A DNA stretch of 64,000 nt from Branchinecta lynchi (taxonomy: Eukaryota; Arthropoda; Branchiopoda; Anostraca; Branchinectidae). Under the pieces are notes generated by a model that was not told where the DNA came from, did not search any database, and saw only the letters and a program-made list of their open reading frames with translations. The stretch spans positions 4,154,001-4,218,000 of the forward strand of contig JAKZAP010000005.1 in NCBI GenBank assembly GCA_023053575.1. The letters are read 5' to 3'. Shown piece after piece: positions 42,862 to 52,276 of this stretch. How positions within the stretch are numbered: position 1 is the first letter of the stretch; each line of letters opens with the position of its first letter. The position numbers and the translations under genes were made by a program.

Positions 42862-42952
42862 ATATTTGACGGTGCAAAACGGATAAGTCAGCTACATTTT
42901 ATTCGAGCGATATTTCTATATATATACTTATCCGTTTTGCACCGTCAAATAT
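42862..42952. repeat. Perfect 27-bp inverted repeat around family L sequence (L4)
   Basis: Arm 42862-42888 ('atatttgacggtgcaaaacg' onward) pairs perfectly with 42926-42952. The 37-base loop carries 'cagctacattttattcgagc' and gatatttc, i.e. the family L core cut off just before the GGCCC segment. The arm motif 'gtgcaaaacggata' also flanks L5 at 45690. Confidence 0.85.
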
Positions 42953-45039
42953 GATTCGCCGTCAGCTTGGGCTGAAAGAACATCTACATCCGATAAACTG
43001 ACACGAACGACACACCACAATGAAAGTTCGGGAGCCATTTAGAAAAAAAACAGTTTCACACAGCTGATCCTTCTGCGACTGTCCTCAAATCCATCATGAA
43101 GGGTGAGGATCCCACACAGAACTCAATCCATCTAGTTTCCGTTTTGCGACATCTAATTATTTGGTTTTCGTTGTACTGTACTTTCTTTCTTTTCCACTTT
43201 CCTGCTATACTCTATCTGTCTAGACATAGTATAAATAAGTGTTTATTGGTTGGTATCTCGAACTGTGAGACATGCTGTTACTAATGATTTCAGTTACGAT
43301 GACGGAAGGAATTTGAGAACACCGGGGTCGCGGAGCTGCAGAATAGAGAGACAGGCGATAAGTTAAGGGGTTGAAACTTTGCAATTAAAAATACGAAGAA
43401 ATTGAATACTTTTGCAGTTTCATCATTGCAGAAGCAGCTCGCTTATGCCACAAAACACTTAGAGGATGTTGTTTAAAGCAGAACGGCAACAGTGTATGTA
43501 GAAGGATTCCGGCCCAAGTTTCAGCTTCTGCTTAACACAATTCCGCCCTCTGGTGAACAAATTTAATGAAAGAAACGTTCAAAAATTCCTGTGTTTCTCA
43601 AGCAAGGCCGAACAGAAATAAATAAAAACAAGTTCAAATATTCTCGAGGATTAAACTGTTTTTAAGCTGATAAATATGCCTTTATGCTCAGGAGGGAATT
43701 TAGGAATCCCCGCGTGACGTGCCAATGAAAAATGAGTGACAGTCTCACAGGCGATGAGCAACGGAGCTACTGACTGTACGATATGTTTTGTCATAATTTA
43801 TGACACTACATTGGAACGAAAATTCACGCTTATCAGGAAATGGAAAGTAGAATTGGTCTTAAACTGAATCCGCGTATTTTCAGCTCATCTAAAAGTTGGA
43901 CAACATGACTATGTAAGCCTATTATGATTAAAAATCTGGGAAAGCGTATAGGCTACTGAAAAGCATGGGCAAATGAAAGCCAAAAGATGCTGATCAACGG
44001 GACTGCAGACTCTTCATCTGAAAGCCATAAGGAATTCTTAAAGGACCTGTCTTACCTATAATACTAACGCCAATACTTCCATAATCACTCCATATATTTC
44101 TAAGCCCAGAGATCACAATTTCGTACGGTACATTCTAACCCCTCTAACAAAACCAGGCTGATTTTCTCACTTGCCGCGTTTTGTTACCTTCGATGTGTAT
44201 CACGCTGACGACAATTGTCTGGGAGAAGTATTTCCATCGGAAAACGGTTATGTAAATTTTCTCCCTGTTTTCGCTGTAAGTCAACGGGTCTCGGAAAAGG
44301 CTTAAAACAGCCAAAACAGTGGGTTATTTGTTGAAAGCACAGCCTAGTTTTCAAATATTTTTAAATACTGTAAGTTGAATAGTATATAGTGCGACGGGTC
44401 CTTTAAGCGGAACAGGCGTATTTTGAGCACATCTTCAATTAGACAGAGATGGTTTCTCTATGCATGACCATTAAGTCGATTCCAATTCAAAAATCGGGAA
44501 AAGCATATAGGCTTTTGAAAAGCATTAAAGCGACTCGTTGACGAGGTCCCTATCGTCAACTTTCTCCCTGACGCAGTCGTCAAGACAATGAGAGAAAGAA
44601 CCCTCTGCTCTCCTGCTTTAACCCTCAAAACGAAAGTGATCTTTGGAAAGTATTAATACAATTTGTCGAGAGCTCCACAACTTTTCCTTGTCTGTCACGC
44701 ATCGGCAGAATTTCACAAAAGAATTTCAGCAAAATTCTGATATCCGGCTGAAAGTGAAAGCAATTCAATGATGACAAACAAAGCATATTCCTCTGGATGC
44801 TGCTCCGATTATCCAAGCTTCATTGTCACGGTCAACCGACAATATTCCACCTTTAGACTTTCATGATCAAGACCAATACGACTGCCAAAAAATGAGACCG
44901 GTTTTTAGCTCTGATCTTGAATTTATTTTTTTCCATTAACGAACACAAACGAGTATCTAATTATGATTTTTATCGACGTGTCCAGTGTTATTATTCCTTG
45001 TGCAAAGAGGTATTGTAAACTAAATAAGATAATAGTTTC
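42953..45039. other. Unassigned spacer, about 2.1 kb
   Basis: Open frames are short and unremarkable. The 'gggaaaagcatataggcttt' near 44497 and 'gggaaagcgtataggctact' near 43937 are diverged duplicates about 560 bp apart, as are their 'attttcagctcatct'/'attttgagcacatct' neighbours. So there is an old local duplication, but nothing else is recognised. Confidence 0.4.
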
Positions 45040-45380
45040 GTTTTTGCAGATACCATGGTATCTGATACCACGGTCAAAAGGCGTTTTTGCAGATATCGTG
45101 GTAGCTGGCCAGTCATCATGGTATTTGAAAAAGTCGTCTCACTTCCATCGTCACCAACAATAATAGAGCCTACGATTTTGTCAAATTCGTAGGAAAGAAT
45201 TTTGGCTCTTACTGATGCGTCTGGATATCAGTTTTTCCTTTGGGATGACTCCGAAAAGCGCAATTTTGGCAATTGTCGTTTTTGCAGAGCAACCGTGGTA
45301 TCAGATACCACGGTAACTGCAAAAACGACTAATCGCAGACCCAGTTACCGTTGAACCGATACACTGGTATCTGCAAAAAC
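45040..45380. mobile_element. Inverted-repeat MITE family D, copy D2
   Basis: Left end 'gtttttgcagataccatggt', right end 'actggtatctgcaaaaac', with internal palindromes 'ggtatctgataccacgg' and 'ggtatcagataccacgg'. Same architecture as D1 (26934-27288). No coding potential. Confidence 0.75.
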
Positions 45381-45684
45381 ACAACTAATATAACAGTTGG
45401 GAGATGGTCGAATATGATACAGAATCTGTGGTCATTTGAGGGAATTATCAACATATTCCCGGGATTCGTTGCATAATCTGGACCGAATAACCTAACGCAT
45501 CATCTCTGCCAACTAGACACAGCACTGGCTAGTCTGTGAATCTGGCATCACGAACAGGAAGTCTATGGCCAGAACGTGTCCATGGTCACCGGCGGCTAGG
45601 TAGGAATAAACCTCACCACTATAGCCTACATAGCCTACACTGCAGCCTACGTTAATTTGAGAAAACTTTATTATACTTTGATAG

Positions 45685-45775
45685 TGCAAAACGGATACGT
45701 CAGCTCAAGTTTATTGGAGCTATATTTCGGACCTTCTTGGCAAGGGTCCTCTTCAGGCTCAAAACTTTTATTATA
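45685..45775 (-). repeat. Family L repeat, copy L5 (best conserved core)
   Basis: Minus strand: GCCTGAAGAGGACCCTTGCC, AAGAAGGTCCGAAATATAGC, then a hairpin AGCTC...GAGCT and GACGTATCCGTTTTGCAC. Between CUGAAGA and GAAA, GGACC pairs perfectly with GGTCC (5 bp), as stem II of a hammerhead ribozyme would. Confidence 0.65.
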
Positions 45776-46887
45776 TTATAGCTTTATAATTGTTATTATA
45801 GTTTTATGATAGATCTCTTTTAAGATGAAATGAGTATTATTTTGGCTTGTCGTCGCGGAGTCTCTAACGGAGGGGGACTCACAAGGCAGGTACTCTACTT
45901 ACTCCGCCTATTTGGTAACCTGGCACTTCAGCAGGATTGCCAGGAGCTCCACTAACTAAGGTGTCACAATTGCTGACAAAAAGATGCTTTTTTACACCTC
46001 AAATTTTTGTTGTGCATTCCGCTGAAAGCGGGCAAATGCGAATAATTGGTAATAACTGAATTTGTTAAAACGTTTTTCAGAACATTTCTTAACTGTTACA
46101 TCACAGTTTTGTAATAAAGTTTAATCGGAAATGAGCTTTATTTAAGGCTTCAAACTGTTTTCGTGTACAAAATCAAAGTAAAGTACATGTTTTGGCAGTG
46201 GTTTGGGGGCGGTAATCCATCACTTTAGTAAAGTGAGTGAAAAAGTGTTTTTCTGACCTAAAAAGTGTCATTCGTAGAAAAAAGGTGTCACTTTCAGAGA
46301 AAACGTGTTACCAGGGTCAAAAATTATCAAAAAGCACCAAAAGTGTCACACTTGGTAACACTGACTTTCAGCCATCATGAACTTCCTCACAGCGTTACTT
46401 GGCCCAGTTTCAACAAATACATTTCGTTATATCAAATCAAGTAAACATTGCATCCCTACATACGGGACGAGAGCCATCGTCCGAGGTTATGCAAGCAATT
46501 TCGGGTTCTTGGTAGAAGGTGACGAGCTTTTGCCTACTAAGTAAAATTTATAATGTGTAAAAAAGTGTAACTGGAAATTTTCTATTGCATTTCTAAGCCA
46601 GTTTGTATATTTTCTGCAGTCAAAGTTCGTTCTATAAATAAGTATGTTTTAGGCAAAATGATCAAAAGGGGTCCCGATTCTGCTGCTTCCTCTCAATCTC
46701 TAGGCCTGCTAGTGGGTAAACATTCAAGTTCCCCGGACACTGCAGAGGTAATAAATATAGGTGACTTCCTCAAAGGATATTAGATAATCAAAACATGAGT
46801 AATAAATCAAATGCTGTGAAGTTAGTTCTTTGTTTATTAGTCTAAGGTCATTTGGCTGATAAAAATAACTGCAATTTTTTCTACGAA
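45776..46887. other. Unassigned spacer
   Basis: A run of 'aaaagtgt' motifs at 46225-46360 is locally repetitive. No gene recognised. The 46724-46933 minus frame has no domain. Confidence 0.4.
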
Positions 46888-47130
46888 AATGCCAAATGTT
46901 TCGACGGGATCCCAAAGGGGAATATCTGTTCATTTTTGTTTTTCTTGCGATGTTTTTACCTATACTTTAGCACTCAAACCCACTGTAGACAAATCTTTTA
47001 TTTTTCACACATTTCAGGTTTTTGCCGGATCCCGGGCGAACTACTTGTCCGAAGAAAACGTAAAGTTAAGATTTCGAACCAGCATGTATCCTTAGCTCTA
47101 AATCGTCTGAGTCATTGGCTTAAAATTTGT
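46888..47130 (+). repeat. Family A fragment, copy A5
   Basis: 'tttcgacgggatcccaaa' (46898) resembles the 5' end. After a foreign stretch, 'gttttgccggatcccgggcg' and 'aactacttgtccgaagaaaa' (47010-47060) match one ~136-bp unit. The rest is eroded. Confidence 0.55.
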
Positions 47131-47139
47131 TCACCCTCA

Positions 47140-47600
47140 AGTTAGGCCGTCACCCCCGTTCAGGTTCTTGGTTCGTATCTGATACGTTCCTCCAAAGGGC
47201 AATCCTGCTTGGTTCCAAAGACATCAAGAACCAAGGTTGTTGGTTCAATGCATCTGGCTAGGGGCAGGATTCCCGTCTGCCAAACGTGCCTCCAAGCAGA
47301 TTCAAGGACAACTCTATATGACCGCTATCTTCTATAGTATCCCTACGTGCCATGCCCCCAAATTATCAAAGGTCTAATCCTATTTGGTCTTAAAGATCCG
47401 AAGACCCACAGTTGATGGTGCAACAAATCTGGGTCTTTCGGTTATTTGTCAAACGTGTCTCCAGGATCCTGGTTCTGTATCTTAAACGTGGCTTCAAACA
47501 GATTCGAGGGCAATTCTATTTTGTTCTATCAGGCCCCTACGTGCCGTGGCACCCCTAGGTTTCATGCATCAAACCCGAGACCCGTTTCAAGATAAAGACC
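47140..47600. repeat. Degenerate ~200-bp tandem duplication
   Basis: 47283-47370 ('aacgtgcctccaagcagatt', 'ccctacgtgccatg') is repeated at 47485-47570 ('aacgtggcttcaaacagatt', 'ccctacgtgccgtgg'), spacing ~202 bp. Adjacent 'ggttcttggttcgtatct' and 'gatcctggttctgtatct' fit the same register. Confidence 0.65.
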
Positions 47601-47735
47601 GAGATGTATACAGTACTGACGCCCATAAATTGTGACACATTCAACTGAAATGAAAACAAAAAATACCAAAGAATAGATACAACAACCGTTGTTGTTCAAC
47701 GCAAATTAGGGTTCAAAGGACATGCAGTACTTAAT

Positions 47736-48003
47736 GCAGTACTAGAGCGTCGTGCTCGATTTCTGGAATCCCTCGACTCTCTAAACAGCCTCTATCCAGC
47801 AATTAAACAACAGTCACAGAAATGGTGTATATATAATAGTGTATAGTGTATTTTTTTATTTTATTTTTGAATTATGTATTGCCAAGTTAAAATTGTATCT
47901 TGTGTGTTGTTCATTGTTCTACTTTCTTTATTTCTCTTTTTTTATACTCCATCAGTGACATTTTATGTAAAAATGGGTAATAAACATATTCATTCATTCA
48001 TTA
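47736..48003 (+). pseudogene. LINE 3' end with C-terminal codons and (ATTC)n tail, second copy
   Basis: Encodes AVLERRARFLESLDSLNSLY, PAIKQQSQKW and a stop at 47844-47846. The normal stop position is read through relative to the 29225 copy, adding ~12 residues. The 3' UTR and (attc)n tail match 29324-29513 closely. Confidence 0.75.
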
Positions 48004-48196
48004 ATACAGTTCCCCATGTCGTCGACCCAGTTCTGAATTTTGTACGATGTGTTTTCCGTCCTAACTACACTGAACTGACTTTCGCTTTCGAACGAACTGT
48101 TGAAAGTATAGTTGAATGGTAAGTGACTTTCTGGAGCTAGAGAGCGATTGTAAAGATGTGATATATTTCTGAATTTTTGGAAAGAAACAATATCTA

Positions 48197-48282
48197 TTGC
48201 TACATTATTTCTTGCAATTCATTCCATATAGTTTTTTCGTTGCTACATTATTTCTTGCAATTCATTCCATATAGTTTTTTCT
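48197..48282. repeat. 43-bp perfect direct duplication
   Basis: 'ttgctacattatttcttgca' through 'attccatatagttttttc' occurs twice in a row with a 43-bp period. Both copies look identical, so it is recent. Confidence 0.9.
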
Positions 48283-48461
48283 CGAAGACATAGGTACTGA
48301 AGAAAGTTGAAATACAAAAAAATTGTTGGATCCTAAAAAGAACCTGAGAACTGGAAACAGTAAGTTCCATTGATAACGAACGGCAACGGATTCTCCGCGG
48401 ACCTTAGCAAAGGTTGTGTTCGCTTCTCGAGCAAGAAAATACTCTGAAAATACTCCGCATT

Positions 48462-48630
48462 CCATCTAGGAAGAAGATTTTTTAGACCTGCTTAGTCCCT
48501 TTTCTTTTTTTAATGTTTATTTTTTGATCTTGTGCATTTGCTACATTATTAAAGCTTAGTGTATTTTGCCTTTTCTTTGTCTGTACTGCGCTATTTTCCT
48601 CTTCTTAAGTACGCAAACAAATGTCATCAT
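48462..48630 (+). repeat. LINE 3' end, family J, copy J2, tail (ATC)n
   Basis: 'ccatctaggaagaagatttt', 'tagtcccttttctttttt', 'cttgtgcatttgctacatta' and 'gtcatcatcat' match 14100-14310 in order. Confidence 0.6.
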
Positions 48631-50031
48631 CATACTATGGTCAGGCACAACATGCGTGAAGTGAACCAGCTGGTAACGACGGGGCAAACAACCCCGGGGT
48701 TTAGCAGCAGCCGTAACCAATTTTTGGGAATATTTCCGTTTTGAACTTTTTTTTTTTTTTTTTTTAAGTGGTATTTTTGCGGTAAAAGTTGCATTCTACA
48801 TTTAGTGTTATGTTTATAAGAAACGAACACATACATGATGACAACGCACTAAAATTACGCACCCCTGAGTAAATGTTATGAAACTTCTGATATTGTGGGT
48901 GTTTCACTTACTTCCAAACCGTTATATCCAATCGCTTCTGCTAATAATCCGAATCTCAATTCACCGCTTCATTCCATTCCAGCACTTTTTTATTTGTTAT
49001 CTTCACATGGGGCTCATCACATTCCACATAGATCACACCATCCTCCAAACGGCACGGAACGTCCGTATCAAAACACTGGATGAACCATAAGTGTTTTCTA
49101 TCACAGTCGAGATTTTCTAAGGAACTTTAGTCGGGGACTTGGCGATTGACCACACGTCGAAAAAACTAAATGAACGCTAAGAATAGCGAAGAGCGTATTT
49201 CCTGACTGTCATCCAGAAACCTCTGCCGGCCCGGCGGCAAACGTTAGGTGTCCAGCAAAGAACGGGCGGCCGGCGTCGAACTCAACCTTGATGCCCGCTA
49301 GTAATTCACCCAACAAATCCAAGGCGTGGGAGCGCCAGGCCAGCACCAGCCAGCAATGTCTTGGTGCCAATGAAAGTAAAAGTCCCGCCTTCTTTAGTGG
49401 TTGTAGAGGCGAGTGAGGCCCATTGAAGGGGAAAGTGAAACGGTTACCCGCTCTGTCGGCGGGAAAAATTAGCAGTGCGCGATTTAAATTTCAAGGGCCT
49501 TAACAGAAGGCCGCATCTATTTTTCATACGTCATGTCCCATATGTCACATGTGAGCAGTAGGTCAGGTTCATGCTGGCCCAGATATCAAAAACACGCTAA
49601 CGCAAGCAAGGAAACAATTTGCGAAGAGTGAGATCTTTCACAGCCACATCGTGACAAATTAATAGCATCAATCAACTCCTGTTACAGGTTCTTCTATCAC
49701 GACCCCCTCCACAAGTTCGTAAAGACGTCGAACAGAATACCACAGCTAATCTTTTTTTGCAATCCTACCGCACCGTTACCTAACAGTTCATCGACAAGGT
49801 TATCGCGATTCAATCTCCCAAGCACCAGTCTGAATAAACAGACAGTTCATCCTGCACGATTTCAGGACGAGACAGGTAGGCCTATCCAAGTCCCTTAGTT
49901 CGGGATTCCAAAATACAGTAATAATAAGCGGCTCTCAAAGCAAGGTCGGAAACTGGACGAGATGGCTGCTAACAACTTTACAGCTTGTCGAGTACCCGTC
50001 CCCTAACAACTCTAGCAAGAAGAGTGAAATC
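48631..50031. other. Spacer with a GC-richer block at about 49200-49500
   Basis: 48747-48766 is a T run. 48874-48897 resembles a MITE family E end ('gttatgaaacttctgatatt'). 49200-49500 is clearly GC-richer than its surroundings and holds 'gtcggcgggaaaaatt', which contains an E2F-type site (TTTCCCGCC in reverse). It may be a promoter or CpG-rich element. No adjacent gene was recognised on either side. Confidence 0.35.
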
Positions 50032-50197
50032 CTCGGTACCAGGGCCATATCCAGGGGGGGGTAAGGGGTTCACCCCCCCAGAAACATCCAAAATATAAAT
50101 TTGTATAGGCTTTTCCCTATGATCTATGTCTTTTTTGTCCGATCCGCGGGCACCCCCCCCCCAAAAATCAATTCCTGGATACGGGTCTGCTCGGTAC
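50032..50197. mobile_element. hAT-type poly(G) MITE family C, copy C3
   Basis: Element 50040-50189 (150 bp) starts CAGGGCCATATCCAGG and ends CCTGGATACGGGTCTG. Perfect 8-bp duplication ctcggtac (50032-50039, 50190-50197). Interior 'aggcttttccctatgatcta' as in C2, in the same orientation as C2. Confidence 0.92.
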
Positions 50198-50831
50198 CCT
50201 GAAAGTGCAGATCCCAGACAACAATTCGGTAGCGATTCTAGGAAACTCATTCATCCTGACGTTCCTACTTCGAAGATTCAAGACGATGGAAGTCTTTGTG
50301 TCCTCAGCGCATGGATTTTTCTTTCTAGTTTATTTTGAAAAAACAACACATACCGTGGCTTGAGGCCAAACAACGTATAGAATCAGTCAAGATAATTAGT
50401 TGCTGTACAAAAAATCACGGAACCTCAAAGCATTACGATGATTTTTCTTTAGATTTCCCTTAATGTTCTTCAAAATTCGTTCCAGAAAGAGCCAACAATA
50501 TAGAAAATTGTTCTAGAGCCCCCCTCCAAGGCTGGGCCACCTGTCAGTTGTCACAATTTGTCTCCACCCGGAGGAGGAGTCAACTGACGCTGAAAATCTG
50601 AGTCACCTAGCGACTGTAGGAGTAAATCACGCGAGACGACCGAGAGTTACTCAGCCTAAACTGAGCGAAAAAGAAAGAGAAGAAGTCTATGTGTAAGGCT
50701 TTATTCATTATTTTTCTTTTACAATGAGTACGCAGGCATTCATGGTTTCCTTTTATGATGCTCGTGAAAGTTCTTCAACAATCACTACGCGGCGTTGTTT
50801 TGGACGCTACAATTCTCTGTTTCCGACATAA
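50198..50831. other. Unassigned spacer
   Basis: No gene, RNA gene or transposon end recognised. A G/C-richer patch at 50520-50600 has no identifiable content. Confidence 0.4.
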
Positions 50832-51198
50832 TTTTTGATCGAAATTCTCCGTTCCGAATTCTCGCTTCTCGTACAAATTACCGTTTTTGCTCGTCTGACT
50901 TCTCCATTCTCTTTTTTGACAAAAACACTAATTTTGAAGCTCGTCCGCAACCCGATATACGTGTATATGCATACTGGACACCCGAACTCTGTTGACCAAT
51001 CAGGGAGGAGAACGGAGAGAGGAGAATCGACAATTCACCATTGGAGCAAATTCTCGATTCTGCAGAATCGCGAGGCTTTCCCCGTTCTCGATTCTGACAA
51101 AAACGCAAGAAAAGGAGAATTCACTTCATCTGAACAGACCAAAAACGCGAAATAGGAGAATTCGGAGGAGAATCGCGAGGAGAATTCGGATCAAAAAC
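50832..51198. mobile_element. Inverted-repeat element family I, copy I1
   Basis: Starts 'tttttgatcgaaattctccg' and ends 'gagaattcggatcaaaaa', inverted ends of ~18 bp. 'gaattctc' and 'gattctg' motifs repeat inside. The inverted copy lies at 59522-59855. Overlapping open frames on both strands arise from the repeat and are not genes. Confidence 0.65.
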
Positions 51199-51522
51199 GC
51201 AACTAATACTTCCGAATTATCTTCGTTCAATAGAGTGAATAGTCGAGGAGCCGTAGCCTAGAAATTGCGGGGACAAAATAAGACAATTTGTAGGATATGA
51301 AAATGAAAAAATCTGTAAAAAAATATTATTTTTGTATACAATATTTTTCTATATCGTTTTTGTGTAATTATATTAAAAAGGGTACTGTTCACACATGAAT
51401 CCCCCCTAACGTTTCGTAGAGTGTTTAAACATAAGAAGACAAGCTAATGACAAAGGCATTTTTCCGCGCAAAATTGAGGGCCACACACTTCTGAGTGTTT
51501 GTCGCGGAAATACGATTAGTGT
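51199..51522. other. Unassigned AT-rich spacer
   Basis: A/T-rich with long A and T runs around 51300-51375. Nothing recognised. Confidence 0.4.
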
Positions 51523-51719
51523 CTCACACACAGGCCCGTATCCAGGAATTTATTTCGGGAGGGGGGGGGGGGTCGACTGCTGGTCGGACAAAAAAGTACA
51601 AAAAACACATAGATCAGAGGAAAAATCCTATACAAATGATTATTTTTGTATGTTTTTTTTTTTTGGAGGGGGGGGGGGTCAACCCCCTAATCCCCCCTGG
51701 ATACGGCCTTGGTCGCACA
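51523..51719. mobile_element. hAT-type poly(G) MITE family C, copy C4
   Basis: Element 51531-51711 (181 bp) starts CAGGCCCGTATCCAGGAATT and ends CTGGATACGGCCTTG. The 8-bp flanks ctcacaca and gtcgcaca match at 6 of 8 positions, so this insertion is probably older than C1-C3, or one flank has mutated. Very similar inside to C1. Confidence 0.82.
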
Positions 51720-52276
51720 GTCCAAAGTCCGGACACAAATTGAAACTCGCGGAAAAGTCTATTTTCGGGCTGTAATTTCAAGTGTCAGACAATAAAAATA
51801 AAATCAAACAAAATCTCAATAAATAGAGCTTCAGGCTGGGGTCCTTACGATTTCGCGCGACGAGGATCCTCAGTTTTACGTGTATTTCCATGCTAAAGTA
51901 GTTAATTTTATTGTTTAGACTTCACTTTGCTGTTAAATTTGAATTTCCCGCTAAATTCGAGCCACAAAATCGAACACCACTTCGACAGTTGTTTGTCGAT
52001 TTCAAGCCACAAACATCTTGCTTGTGGCAGAAAACACAATTGTGGGCCACATAAAAGACCGCGAAAACAGTCTTTTCGTGCCACAAACACTTTGAGGGAT
52101 CGCGGGAAAAGCCTCAAATTTGCTCATTAGTTTCGTTTGCGGGATTATAGATAATATAGAATATTTAGATGGGTTATATATTTGCAGATTCGACAGTCCA
52201 ATGAGATTAGCATAGCTGCAGCTTCTAAATCTACATCAAGAATAAATCGTCAATTCATGGAAGAACAGAATTATTT
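51720..52276. other. Unassigned spacer
   Basis: 'gccacaaa' occurs four times (51961-52090), a weak local repeat. No gene recognised. Confidence 0.4.
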
